NCBI RefSeq assembly: GCF_052119705.1
Contig: NZ_JBGQOP010000002.1
Coordinates: forward strand, 62,001-126,000
DNA from: Oceanimonas sp052119705
Lineage (GTDB): Bacteria; Pseudomonadota; Gammaproteobacteria; Enterobacterales; Aeromonadaceae
Direction: 5' to 3'
Length of the DNA stretch: 64,000 nucleotides
Shown here: positions 50,185 to 58,873 of the stretch, in pieces
Numbering within the stretch: the stretch's first letter is position 1
How the letters are laid out: each line of letters opens with the position of its first letter
Notes under the pieces: generated by a model
Database searches by the model: none
Told to the model about the DNA's origin: nothing
Seen by the model: the letters and a program-made list of their open reading frames with translations, nothing else
Made by a program: the position numbers and the translations under genes

Positions 50185-51152
50185 AGTTTGACCCCAAAAT
50201 AATTCGTGTCGGCATCAGTGGCTGCTTAATCGGCCAAAAGGTGCGCTTTGACGGTGGCCATAAGCGTTCGGACTTTTGTACCGACCAGTTAGCCAACCAT
50301 GTGGAATTTGTGCCTTTTTGCCCAGAAATGGCCATCGGCCTTGGCACGCCTAGACCCAGCATTCGCTTGATCAGTACCCGCTCAAACCCAAATGCCGGCG
50401 ACAGCAATATTATTGCCCAAACCGCAAAGGGGGATGATGTGACCGAGGCACTGCGCGATTATGGGCGCACCATGGCGGCACAGTTTGGCGGCTTAAGCGG
50501 CTATGTATTGTGTGCCAAATCTCCGAGCTGTGGCATGGAGCGAGTGCGGGTGTACCATGAAAGTGGCCAAGGTAGCGTCAAAGACGGCATCGGCATTTAT
50601 GCCGCCGAGCTAATGCGTGCTCAGCCGTTACTGCCGCTGGAAGAAGACGGGCGTTTAAGCGATCCGGGTTTGCGCGAAAACTTCGTTACCCGCGTGTTTG
50701 CGCTGCACGACTGGCAATGCTTGTGCCATGAAGGCATTACCGCCGCCGGTCTGATTGCTTTTCACAGCCGCTATAAATACCTTTTGATGGCGCACCATCG
50801 CGAGAGCTATCTGCAATTAGGCAAGCTGTTATCTGACTTATCTAAGAACGTAGAAGCCATAGCCGACACCTACATTAGCCAGTTAATGCAGGCCCTAAGC
50901 CTGCCGGTAACGCGCAATAATCACACCAATGTGCTACAGCATTTGCAGGGTTACTTTAAGCGCGAGCTCAACAGTAGCCAGCGCGAAGAGCTCGCAGACA
51001 CCATTAGCCAATATCATCAAGGTATTTTGCCGCTGTTTGCGCCCATTACCTTGTTTCGTCATTATCTAAAAGCCTTCCCGAATGACTATCTGCGCCAGCA
51101 GGTTTATTTAAATCCTCATCCGGAGGCATTGCGACTGCGCTATGGCATCTGA
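50178..51152 (+). CDS. YbgA-like DUF523-DUF1722 protein
   Basis: A 324-aa two-domain protein. The DUF523 half (about 8-150) has VGISGCLIGQKVRFDGGHKR and CAKSPSCGMERVRVY with conserved cysteines; the DUF1722 half (about 190-310) has LIAFHSRYKYLLMAHHRESY and NNHTNVLQHLQGYFK. In E. coli ybgA (DUF1722 only) is directly upstream of phrB. Here it opens the operon before merR and phrB. The biochemical role is unknown; DUF1722 association with photolyases suggests a part in photorepair. The operator at 50160-50184 overlaps its start. Confidence 0.88.
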   Translation: MYKFDPKIIRVGISGCLIGQKVRFDGGHKRSDFCTDQLANHVEFVPFCPEMAIGLGTPRPSIRLISTRSNPNAGDSNIIAQTAKGDDVTEALRDYGRTMAAQFGGLSGYVLCAKSPSCGMERVRVYHESGQGSVKDGIGIYAAELMRAQPLLPLEEDGRLSDPGLRENFVTRVFALHDWQCLCHEGITAAGLIAFHSRYKYLLMAHHRESYLQLGKLLSDLSKNVEAIADTYISQLMQALSLPVTRNNHTNVLQHLQGYFKRELNSSQREELADTISQYHQGILPLFAPITLFRHYLKAFPNDYLRQQVYLNPHPEALRLRYGI

Positions 51153-51993
51153 AGCTAACGCTATTCCAACCTACCCGATTCGGGATGTGGCGCGCCTCAC
51201 CGGCATCAATCCGGTGACCTTGCGTGCGTGGCAGCGCCGTTACGGTCTTTTGAAACCGGCACGCACCGAAAAAGGCCACCGGCTGTACAGCGAAGACGAC
51301 ATCAGCACCATTCGCTATATTCTGCATTGGCTGGAGCAGGGCGTGAGCATAGGGCAGGTGAAAAGCCTGCTCGATACGCCAACACCAGAGGTGAGCGGCT
51401 CGAACTGGCAACAAGCTCAAGCGCAGCTGTTGGACTCGGCAATGGCCCTTAACTTGGGCCGCTTAGAGGCTGAGGTATTAGAGCTGGCGAGTCTGTATCC
51501 GGCAGAGCTGGTGCTGCGTAAGGTGATTGAGCCTTGGCTGCTGGCCTTGGCGCAATTACACAGGCCCGATGCGCAACTGATCGAACAAAGTGCGCGTGCC
51601 TTATTAATGCGCTTATTGCAGCAAATGCTCACCATTAAAAGTGGGCCTGTGTTGGCGGTGGCGCGCGTGGGGCAGGTGCTGGCGCAACACGCCTTATTAA
51701 CCCAGTTTGAATTGCAGGGGTTGGAGTGTCGCAGCCTAGATTTAGGGGTACTGGACCCGCATACCTTGCCGCTGGCGGTGGGGCGCCTGAAATTTGATGC
51801 CTTGGTGATAGTGTTGGGCGCGGGCTTGAGTCAGAGCTGGTTTTTAGACGCCGATGCCGTACTGCCCGAGCGCTGCTTTTACGTCGGCGAGCTGGGCACG
51901 CTTTATCAACAACAAGGCTGGTTGAATCGCCCATTTTCGGTGTGCGTCAGCGACATTAAGAGGGAGCATGATGCGTCATTTAGTCTGGTTTAG
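51142..51993 (+). CDS. MerR-family regulator, LitR/MlrA-like without visible B12 motif
   Basis: A 283-aa regulator. The N-terminal winged helix (about 12-80) reads YPIRDVARLTGINPVTLRAW, RRYGLLKPARTEKGHRLYSE and GVSIGQVKSLL. It is followed by a helical bundle and a Rossmann-like C-terminal half, as in CarH/LitR proteins. The DxHxxG cobalamin motif is not evident (RSLDLGVLDPHTLP at that region), so it resembles class II LitR or E. coli MlrA/BluR. It overlaps the previous gene by 11 nt and phrB by 23 nt. Being in the operon with repeated TGTACA sites, it is the likely controller. Confidence 0.85.
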   Translation: MASEANAIPTYPIRDVARLTGINPVTLRAWQRRYGLLKPARTEKGHRLYSEDDISTIRYILHWLEQGVSIGQVKSLLDTPTPEVSGSNWQQAQAQLLDSAMALNLGRLEAEVLELASLYPAELVLRKVIEPWLLALAQLHRPDAQLIEQSARALLMRLLQQMLTIKSGPVLAVARVGQVLAQHALLTQFELQGLECRSLDLGVLDPHTLPLAVGRLKFDALVIVLGAGLSQSWFLDADAVLPERCFYVGELGTLYQQQGWLNRPFSVCVSDIKREHDASFSLV

Positions 51994-53467
51994 ATCTGAT
52001 CTACGCGTCGCGGATAATCCGGCCTTATCCGCCGCCGCCGATGGCGCTCAAGTCAGCGCCATTTACATCGACTGTTTGCCCCAGTGGCAGCAGCATGGTC
52101 GCTCAGCCATACAGCGGGATTTTTTAAGCCGTCATCTGCAGACCTTAAATGAGCAATTGGCAGACTTGGGCATAGCATTCACAGTGCTCAGTGCCGATAG
52201 TTTTGCCGAGGTGCCCGAGTTATTGGCTAACTGGCTGGCAGAGCATCCCCATGATGCCTTATACGCCAACCGTGAAATCGCCATTGATGAGCGCCGTCGC
52301 GATAAAGCGGTGCAGCAGCGTCTAAAAGACGTGCTTGAAATCCGCGTGTTTAATGGCGACTGCGTGTTTAATCACGCCAGTCTCACCACCCAAAGTGGCG
52401 CCATGTATAAGGTGTTTACGCCGTTTGCTAAAAGCTGGTTAGCGCAGTTGCGCCAAAACGGTTATCAATTGCATGCGGTGCCAAAGGCACAAGGCAAAAC
52501 GGTACAGGCCAGTGCCATCGAGCTTCTGGGTGAGCGAGTCAGTAGTGCCGCTTGGCCGGTGGGCGAGCAAGAGGCCCTCGAGCGCTTACGCTTATTCTGT
52601 GAGTCGGGTTTATATGATTATGGCGAGCGGCGTGATTTTCCGGCCATTATTGGCACCAGCAGCTTATCGCCTTATTTAGCGCTGGGCGTTATTTCTCCTC
52701 AACAATGTTTAGCCGCCATCGAGCAACAACTTGGGCACTTGCCGTTAAGCCGAGGTGAGCAAGGCTTCGTGTGGTTAAACGAGCTCATTTGGCGGGAGTT
52801 TTATCGTCATTTGCTGGTGGCTTTTCCACATCTGTCCATGAACCGCGCCTTTAAACCCGAGACCGAAGCCCTGCAATGGAGCCAAGATAGTACCGACTTT
52901 GAGGCTTGGTGCTGCGGGCAAACCGGTTATCCCATCGTGGATGCGGCAATGCGGTGTTTGAATACCACAGGTTGGATGCACAATCGGCTGCGCATGATAG
53001 TGGCCAGCTTCTTAACCAAAGATCTGCACCTGAGCTGGCGCCAAGGGGAAGACTATTTTATGTCGCGCCTGATCGATGGCGAGCTGGCGGCCAACAACGG
53101 CGGCTGGCAATGGGCGGCAGGTACGGGCGCAGATGCCGCCCCTTATTTTCGAGTGTTTAATCCCACTACCCAAGGCGAGCGCTTCGATACCAAGGGCGAT
53201 TTTATTCGCCAATGGGTGCCCGAGCTAAAAGCGGTGCCGGCTAAGCACATTCATACTCCCCATGAATGGTTAACTTGTCATCAACGGGGGCACGGTTACC
53301 CTAAACCGATTGTGGATCACAAGCGAGCGCGCATTCACGCCATTGCCATGTTTAATGCACTAAAAGAGACCCCTAGCGCTGCAGATAGCCAGCCTTACCT
53401 GACCGATGCACTCGCCGATAAACAAAGCGAATTGTGGTTATCGCACCTCGAGCAGGAGGACTTATGA
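51971..53467 (+). CDS. phrB: Deoxyribodipyrimidine photolyase (CPD photolyase, class I)
   Basis: Flavoenzyme that uses blue or near-UV light to split cyclobutane pyrimidine dimers. The 498-aa product has the antenna-binding N-terminal domain (HLVWFRSDLRVADNPAL) and the FAD domain with FVWLNELIWREFYRHLL, GYPIVDAAMRCLNTTGWMHN, RLRMIVASFLTKDLHLSWR and GELAANNGGWQWAAGTG. The Asn in ANNGG is the residue expected near flavin N5 in CPD photolyases. ATG 51971 is preferred over 51968 because of spacing from AGGGAG. Its stop overlaps the next start (ATGA). Confidence 0.95.
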   Translation: MRHLVWFRSDLRVADNPALSAAADGAQVSAIYIDCLPQWQQHGRSAIQRDFLSRHLQTLNEQLADLGIAFTVLSADSFAEVPELLANWLAEHPHDALYANREIAIDERRRDKAVQQRLKDVLEIRVFNGDCVFNHASLTTQSGAMYKVFTPFAKSWLAQLRQNGYQLHAVPKAQGKTVQASAIELLGERVSSAAWPVGEQEALERLRLFCESGLYDYGERRDFPAIIGTSSLSPYLALGVISPQQCLAAIEQQLGHLPLSRGEQGFVWLNELIWREFYRHLLVAFPHLSMNRAFKPETEALQWSQDSTDFEAWCCGQTGYPIVDAAMRCLNTTGWMHNRLRMIVASFLTKDLHLSWRQGEDYFMSRLIDGELAANNGGWQWAAGTGADAAPYFRVFNPTTQGERFDTKGDFIRQWVPELKAVPAKHIHTPHEWLTCHQRGHGYPKPIVDHKRARIHAIAMFNALKETPSAADSQPYLTDALADKQSELWLSHLEQEDL

Positions 53468-53886
53468 GCCCTGCATTAGCGGTGTTTTGCCGAGAATATC
53501 AGAGTTTGTCTGCCGACAACTTAAGCGTGTTGCGCGAAATTTATGCGCCTAATATTCAGTTTCAAGACCCTAGCCATGTGCTAAGCGGTATCGATGATTT
53601 AGTAAGCTACTTTGAAAACCTGTTCAGTAATGTGCAGTCTTGCCAGTTTGAAATAGAGCAGGTGATGGAGCAAGAGGGCGAGGCGTTTGTGCGCTGGCAG
53701 ATGCGTTTTGCCCATCCCAAACTCAATGGCGGGGCTGAGATCTGCGTGCCGGGCGTAAGCCAATTACGCTTTAGTGAGCAAATAGACTTTCATCGTGATT
53801 ACTTCGATCTTGGTGCCATGCTCTATGAGCATATTCCGATTATGGGCGCCTTGGTTAAAACCCTTAAGCGGAGACTAAGCCAATGA
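53464..53886 (+). CDS. SnoaL-like (NTF2 fold) protein
   Basis: A 140-aa protein with an NTF2/SnoaL-like pattern: LSVLREIYAPNIQFQDPSHV, YFENLFSNVQSCQFEIEQVM and DYFDLGAMLYEHIPIMGALV. Homologues commonly sit between phrB and an SDR gene in this cluster. No catalytic function is established. The start 53464 overlaps the phrB stop by four bases (ATGA) with GGAGGA upstream. A ten-codon in-frame extension into phrB is rejected. Confidence 0.82.
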   Translation: MSPALAVFCREYQSLSADNLSVLREIYAPNIQFQDPSHVLSGIDDLVSYFENLFSNVQSCQFEIEQVMEQEGEAFVRWQMRFAHPKLNGGAEICVPGVSQLRFSEQIDFHRDYFDLGAMLYEHIPIMGALVKTLKRRLSQ

Positions 53887-54608
53887 AACGCGTATTAATC
53901 ACCGGAGCAAATTCTGGGATGGGGCTGCAACTGGCCAAAGATTACGCCGCCGATGGCTGGCAGGTGGTGGCCTGCGCCAGAGATCTCAGCAAGCTACAGC
54001 AAGCATTAGCAGGCATCGCCTTTGAAGCCTGTATTTTTGATATGCAGCAGGTGGATGAAATTAACGCTGTGGTGAGCACGCTGGCGCCGCTGGATCTGGT
54101 GCTGCTTAATGCCGGAAACTGTGAATATATCGAAGATGTACGCCACTTTGACGCGGCACTGTTTAAGCGTGTGATAAACGTAAACTTGATTGGCACCGCC
54201 AACTGCGTGTCGGCGTTAATACCGCATATTAAACACGGCGGTCGTTTAGCAGTCGTCAGTTCATCGGTGAGCTTTTTACCCCTGACCCGCGCCGAAGCCT
54301 ACGGCGCCTCTAAGGCGGGACTGGATTATTTAGTGCGCACCTTAGCCATAGATCTGGCGCCGCACAATATTGCGGTAAGCCTGATACGCCCAGGCTTTGT
54401 CGATACGCCACTGACCCAAAAAAATGACTTTGCTATGCCCGGCCAAGTTAGCCCTGAATTTGCCAGTCGCGCCATTCGCAATGGGCTGGCCAAGGGCAAG
54501 TCTGAGATAAGTTTTCCCTTTGGTTTAATCAGTCTGCTACGTGTCTTGTCTTGGTTGCCCCATGGTCTGTGGCGGCGCCTCAGTCAGCGCATGGTAAGGA
54601 AAGCATAA
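53883..54608 (+). CDS. Short-chain dehydrogenase/reductase
   Basis: A 241-aa NAD(P)-dependent oxidoreductase of the classical SDR type. The cofactor motif TGANSGMG is at 8-15 (TGxxxGxG), NAG follows at LLNAGN, then Ser in VVSSSVSF and the YGASK catalytic Tyr-Lys pair. The substrate is unknown; co-occurrence with fatty-acid-modifying enzymes suggests a lipid substrate. Coupled by ATGA to the preceding gene and by TAATG to the next. Confidence 0.88.
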   Translation: MKRVLITGANSGMGLQLAKDYAADGWQVVACARDLSKLQQALAGIAFEACIFDMQQVDEINAVVSTLAPLDLVLLNAGNCEYIEDVRHFDAALFKRVINVNLIGTANCVSALIPHIKHGGRLAVVSSSVSFLPLTRAEAYGASKAGLDYLVRTLAIDLAPHNIAVSLIRPGFVDTPLTQKNDFAMPGQVSPEFASRAIRNGLAKGKSEISFPFGLISLLRVLSWLPHGLWRRLSQRMVRKA

Positions 54609-55855
54609 TGAAGAAAATTGCCATAGTAGGCAGCGGTATTGCCGGACTAACCTCGGCTTGGCTGTTGAGCCAGCAGCATGAGGTCACCCTTTTTGAAGCC
54701 AACGATTATTTGGGCGGGCACACGGCCACGGTTGATATTCAGTTAAACGGTAAAACCCTTGCCGTCGATACTGGCTTTATCGTATTTAACGACCGCACCT
54801 ACCCTAACTTTCAGCGCTTGCTGGCACGCATTGGTGTGGGTGCCAAGCCCACCGAGATGAGCTTTAGCGTCCAGCAACAGCAAACGGGGCTGGAATATAA
54901 TGGCCATACGCTGGGCTCACTGTTTGCCCAGCGCTCAAACCTCTATAGCTTAAAATTTTACGGATTTTTAGCCCAAATAGTGCGCTTTAATCTGTTGTGT
55001 AAGAAGGTGTTGAAAGAGCAGTCGCTGAATAATACGGACAGCTTGGGAGACTTTCTCGACCAATATGGCTTTTCTGAGTTCTTTACTAGCCATTATATTT
55101 TGCCCATGGTAGCGGCCATTTGGTCGTCGTCCTTGGCAGACAGCCGCGACTTTCCGTTGGCTTTTTTCCTGCGCTTTTTTAACCATCATGGTCTGCTAAA
55201 TCTGATAGATAGGCCCCAGTGGTACGTGGTGCAAGGCGGCTCGCGCAGCTATATTCCGGCGCTAACCGCACCGCTCAACGACATCCGCATGAACACGCCC
55301 GTATTAGGCATTACTCGTCATGCACAAGGCGTCACCCTCACCACGGCCGCCGGCAGTGAAGAGTTTGATGAGGTGGTGCTGGCCTGCCATTCGGATCAAG
55401 CGCTGGGTATGTTAACCGATGCTTCTGAGCGTGAGCGCGCCGTATTAGGCGGGCTGGAGTATCGTGATAACGAGGTCATCTTACACACAGATATCCGCTT
55501 GCTGCCTACAGAGCCGCGCGCCTGGGCCAGTTGGAATTACTGGCTAGATGGCAGCGAAGACGCGCTACCCGCCGTCACTTACAACATGAATATCTTGCAG
55601 GGCATAACCTCTGAGCAAACGCTGTGCGTGACACTTAATCGCGGCTATGCCATCGCACCCGATAAGATTTTACGCCGCTTTAGTTATGCCCATCCGGTTT
55701 ACAACCACGCCGCCATTGCCGCCCAAGCCCGCCGCAATGAGATTTGTGGCCAGCAGCACACCCATTTTTGTGGCGCCTACTGGTACAACGGCTTTCATGA
55801 AGACGGCGTGAACAGCGCGCTCGATGTGTGCGCCCGATTTGGCATCAGCTTATGA
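54608..55855 (+). CDS. FAD-dependent amine-oxidase-like protein (COG2907 type)
   Basis: A 415-aa flavoprotein. It begins KKIAIVGSGIAGLTSAWLLS (GxGxxG, FAD) and has LFEANDYLGGHTATVD and VDTGFIVFNDRTYPNF. PMVAAIWSSSLADSRDFPLA lies mid-protein and the C-terminus reads FCGAYWYNGFHEDGVNSAL. In Rhodobacter sphaeroides, related flavoproteins and CFA-like enzymes belong to the singlet-oxygen (RpoE/ChrR) response and, from memory, some take part in furan fatty-acid synthesis. An oxidation or desaturation step on a membrane fatty acid is the working guess. The start overlaps the SDR stop by one base. Confidence 0.85.
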   Translation: MKKIAIVGSGIAGLTSAWLLSQQHEVTLFEANDYLGGHTATVDIQLNGKTLAVDTGFIVFNDRTYPNFQRLLARIGVGAKPTEMSFSVQQQQTGLEYNGHTLGSLFAQRSNLYSLKFYGFLAQIVRFNLLCKKVLKEQSLNNTDSLGDFLDQYGFSEFFTSHYILPMVAAIWSSSLADSRDFPLAFFLRFFNHHGLLNLIDRPQWYVVQGGSRSYIPALTAPLNDIRMNTPVLGITRHAQGVTLTTAAGSEEFDEVVLACHSDQALGMLTDASERERAVLGGLEYRDNEVILHTDIRLLPTEPRAWASWNYWLDGSEDALPAVTYNMNILQGITSEQTLCVTLNRGYAIAPDKILRRFSYAHPVYNHAAIAAQARRNEICGQQHTHFCGAYWYNGFHEDGVNSALDVCARFGISL

Positions 55856-55879
55856 AGGGCCTGATATGACGAGGCACAT

Positions 55880-56623
55880 ATGACGAATAATAGCGCCATT
55901 TACCAAGGCCAAGTGCGCCATCGGCGTTTTGCGACAGAGGGGCAGAAGGCCCATCACTTTAGCTATGGCCTATATATGCTGGCGCTGGACTTGGACGAGC
56001 TTGATGATTTAGCTGCAAGCAGCCGGCTGTTTGCGGTGGAGCGCTTTGCCCCTTTAAGCTTTCGCCGTCGTGATTACTTAGGCTGCCCGCAATTGCCTTT
56101 GAAAGCGGCTGTGCTGCAAGAAGTGACGCGCTTAGGCGGTGAAGCTGATGCCATAGACAGCGTCGTGATGCTCGGCCAAGTGCGCTGCTTTGGGCTGTAT
56201 TTTAGCCCCATTAATGTGTTTTTTTGCTACCAAGGTGAACAGCCGCGCTTCGCCTTAATGGAAGTGCATAACACCCCGTGGAACCAGCGCCATTGCTATT
56301 TGGTGGACTTAGCCAAGCAAGATCCTACAGAGAAAGAATTTCACGTATCGCCCTTTATGGGCATGAATATGCAATATCACTGGCGCATTAGCCCGCCCAG
56401 CCTAGCTCAATCAGGAAAACGCGTGCTGGTACACATCGAAAACCGTAACCCCGACTTGCTGTTTGATGCCACCTTGAGCTTGCGCCGCCACGTGTTTGAG
56501 CGCTCTGTGCTAAAAGCGGCCTTACTGCAATGGCCCTTGATGACGCTAACCATAGTGCGCGGCATTTACTGGCAAGCGCTGCGATTATTTTTAAAACGCA
56601 TTCCTTACCATTCACCATCTTAA
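55880..56623 (+). CDS. DUF1365 family protein
   Basis: A 247-aa protein of the DUF1365 (COG3496) family: IYQGQVRHRRFATEGQKAHH, ERFAPLSFRRRDYLG, VRCFGLYFSPINVFFCY and VSPFMGMNMQYHWRISPP. It is almost always encoded between a flavin oxidase and a CFA-like methyltransferase, as here, so it probably acts in the same lipid modification. Its reaction is unknown. The start is 24 bp after the flavoprotein stop. Confidence 0.85.
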   Translation: MTNNSAIYQGQVRHRRFATEGQKAHHFSYGLYMLALDLDELDDLAASSRLFAVERFAPLSFRRRDYLGCPQLPLKAAVLQEVTRLGGEADAIDSVVMLGQVRCFGLYFSPINVFFCYQGEQPRFALMEVHNTPWNQRHCYLVDLAKQDPTEKEFHVSPFMGMNMQYHWRISPPSLAQSGKRVLVHIENRNPDLLFDATLSLRRHVFERSVLKAALLQWPLMTLTIVRGIYWQALRLFLKRIPYHSPS

Positions 56624-56634
56624 AGGGACTTCTT

Positions 56635-57885
56635 ATGGAAACGACGCTAACCCGCTCGCAACCGCGGCATTTAGACCGTTGGGCTCGCCGCTTGGCTTTT
56701 TCGCTACTCAATAGCTTAACCGGTGCCGGTTTGACCATTAAAGAAGGTCAACAGATCTTTGCCTTTGGTGATCGCAATGCCGCCTTACAAGCGCACATTC
56801 AAGTGCATGAGCCACGTTTTTATCGCCAACTTATGCTGGGCGGCAGCATAGGCGCGGCCGAAGCTTGGGTAGAAGGTAACTGGCACAGCAGCGATTTATC
56901 GGCGGTGGTGCAATTATTTGCCCGCAACATGGCCACCTTAGACAGATTTGAGCGCCGCTTAGCGTGGCTAACGACACCTTGGCATAAGCTGAAGCATAAA
57001 TTTAATCGCAACTCACTGAGCGGCAGTCGCGCCAATATTGCCGCCCATTACGACTTGGGCAATGAGATGTATCAGCTGTTTCTCGACCCACTAATGCAAT
57101 ATTCATCGGCGGTGTTTCCGAGTGCCGACAGCACCTTAGATGCGGCTCAAACCCATAAGCTGCATTTGATTTGCCAGCAACTGGAGCTAACGCCTGACGA
57201 TCACTTGCTGGAAATCGGCACAGGTTGGGGCGGTTTGGCCTGTTTCGCCGCCGAGCATTATGGCTGCCAAGTCACCACTACTACCTTGTCGGCGGAGCAG
57301 CTTAAACATGCAAAAGTGCGTGTGGAGGCGGCGGGTTTAAGCGATAAGGTGACGCTATTGCTGGAGGATTATCGCGATCTCAAAGGCCAATACGACAAAG
57401 TGGTGTCGGTGGAAATGATTGAAGCCGTGGGTCATGAGTATTTGCCGGTCTACTTTAAGGCGCTCAATCGGCTGCTTAAGCCAGAAGGTAAGCTGTTTAT
57501 TCAAGCCATTACCATAGCGGATCAGCGCTACGACAGTTATCGCAGCGGCGTAGACTTTATTCAGCGCTATATTTTCCCGGGCGGCTGTTTGCCCTCGGTC
57601 AGTGAAATGTGTCGGCACTTAAAAGAGCAAACCGACATGACGCTCACCGCACTGCAAGATTATGGCCAGCACTATGCACAGACCTTAAATGTGTGGGCGG
57701 CGCGTTTTCAGCAGCTAGAGCCGGCACTCAAAGACTTAGGTTATAGCCGTGACTTTCATCGGCTGTGGGCCTTTTATTTTGCCTACTGCGAGGGCGGATT
57801 TCGCGAAGGCAGCATAGGCTTGGCGCACTTCACGGCGGCTAAACCAGGAGCGCGCAGATGTCTAAGTGGCAATGGACGCAACTAG
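56635..57885 (+). CDS. Cyclopropane-fatty-acid-synthase-like methyltransferase
   Basis: A 416-aa SAM-dependent methyltransferase of the CFA/CMAS family (COG2230) that methylates unsaturated acyl chains in membrane phospholipids. The SAM site is LLEIGTGWGGLACFAAEHYG. Family motifs AHYDLGNEMYQLFLDPLMQY, VVSVEMIEAVGHEYLPVYF and FIQRYIFPGGCLPS follow, with the late Cys in YFAYCEGGFREG. Whether the product is a cyclopropane or a methylated furan-fatty-acid precursor cannot be decided. The start 56635 with AAAGGGA upstream is chosen over an in-frame start inside the preceding gene. Overlaps the next gene by 28 bp. Confidence 0.88.
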   Translation: METTLTRSQPRHLDRWARRLAFSLLNSLTGAGLTIKEGQQIFAFGDRNAALQAHIQVHEPRFYRQLMLGGSIGAAEAWVEGNWHSSDLSAVVQLFARNMATLDRFERRLAWLTTPWHKLKHKFNRNSLSGSRANIAAHYDLGNEMYQLFLDPLMQYSSAVFPSADSTLDAAQTHKLHLICQQLELTPDDHLLEIGTGWGGLACFAAEHYGCQVTTTTLSAEQLKHAKVRVEAAGLSDKVTLLLEDYRDLKGQYDKVVSVEMIEAVGHEYLPVYFKALNRLLKPEGKLFIQAITIADQRYDSYRSGVDFIQRYIFPGGCLPSVSEMCRHLKEQTDMTLTALQDYGQHYAQTLNVWAARFQQLEPALKDLGYSRDFHRLWAFYFAYCEGGFREGSIGLAHFTAAKPGARRCLSGNGRN

Positions 57886-58361
57886 TCGGCTTTTACGGCT
57901 TTTGGTTTGTGGCGGTCATGGGTCAAAACAGCCTAGCTTGGGTTTTAGGCTTATTAATTTTGGTGCATTTTATTTTTACCCTGAGCCGAGCGGATGACTT
58001 TAAGGTATTAAGCCTAGGCTTGGTGGGCATAGCCGTTGATGCTGTGCTGACTTGGGGTGAGGTGTTCGCCTTTGAACAGTGGCCAATATGGTTGGCGCTA
58101 TTGTGGCTTGGTTTTGTGCTCACCTTGGGGCACAGCCTGCGCTGGCTAGCGGCGCGGCCCGTTTGGCAACAAGCACTGTTAGGTGCCATCTCAGGACCCA
58201 GCTCTTACCTAGGTGGTTGGCGGCTAGGTGCGGTTGATTTACCGTTCGGACCTTGGCTGACGCTCGCTATCTTGGCACCGGTGTGGGCACTATTACTGGT
58301 GGCGTTAGTGCGTTTAGATACCTTAATAAGGAGCAAGTCTTATGGCGAAGAAAATAGTTAA
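57858..58361 (+). CDS. DUF2878 membrane protein
   Basis: A 167-aa inner-membrane protein with about five to six hydrophobic helices; conserved-looking stretches are GLVGIAVDAVLTWGEVFAFE, IWLALLWLGFVLTLGHSL and SGPSSYLGGWRLGAVDLPFG. It fits DUF2878, a family seen in this same gene cluster in Vibrio and Shewanella relatives. Function is unknown. Overlaps at both ends indicate strict translational coupling. Confidence 0.8.
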   Translation: MSKWQWTQLVGFYGFWFVAVMGQNSLAWVLGLLILVHFIFTLSRADDFKVLSLGLVGIAVDAVLTWGEVFAFEQWPIWLALLWLGFVLTLGHSLRWLAARPVWQQALLGAISGPSSYLGGWRLGAVDLPFGPWLTLAILAPVWALLLVALVRLDTLIRSKSYGEENS

Positions 58362-58872
58362 GTGCGTGTTTAAGTCGGTTTTTTTAAAACAAGCTTGTCT
58401 CTTGCTGCTGTCGAGCTTATTGGCTTTTCAGGTACACGCCAGTGCTCATGCTGGATTACAGCTAGTGGGCAAAGGGCAGATGCGCTGGATGTTGTTCGAC
58501 TTGTATCAGGCACAACTTTACAGCACAGATGGTCGCTATCAGGCGGGGCGCTATCCCCAAGCGCTGCGCTTGCTTTACCAAAAAAATATCAGCCGCGATG
58601 CCTTAATTGAAGCCACGGAGACGGAGTGGCAGCGCTTAGACATTAAAGCGCAGCCCAGCTGGTCCGCACAATTGCGCGCCCTCTGGCCGAATGTCAAAAA
58701 AGGCAATGAGCTGGCCATTCGTGTGGAAACTTCAGGTATCAGCCGTTTTTACTTTAACCAAGTGCCCTTGGGGGAGATTACAGATCCCGCCTTTGGACCT
58801 GCATTTCTCGCGATTTGGCTATCAAAGAATAGCCTTAACCCGAGTCTCACTCGCCAATTAAAAGGAAATTAA
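58342..58872 (+). CDS. Exported chalcone-isomerase-like protein
   Basis: A 176-aa exported protein with a signal peptide (hydrophobic CLLLLSSLLAFQVHASAHA). The mature part resembles the bacterial chalcone-isomerase-like (CHI/FAP) fold: GLQLVGKGQMRWMLFDLYQA, YPQALRLLYQKNISRDALIE, GISRFYFNQVPLGEI and a final FLAIWLSK. Plant members of this fold bind fatty acids, which suits a lipid-remodelling operon. Catalysis of a flavonoid reaction is not implied. Confidence 0.8.
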   Translation: MAKKIVKCVFKSVFLKQACLLLLSSLLAFQVHASAHAGLQLVGKGQMRWMLFDLYQAQLYSTDGRYQAGRYPQALRLLYQKNISRDALIEATETEWQRLDIKAQPSWSAQLRALWPNVKKGNELAIRVETSGISRFYFNQVPLGEITDPAFGPAFLAIWLSKNSLNPSLTRQLKGN

Positions 58873-58873
58873 T

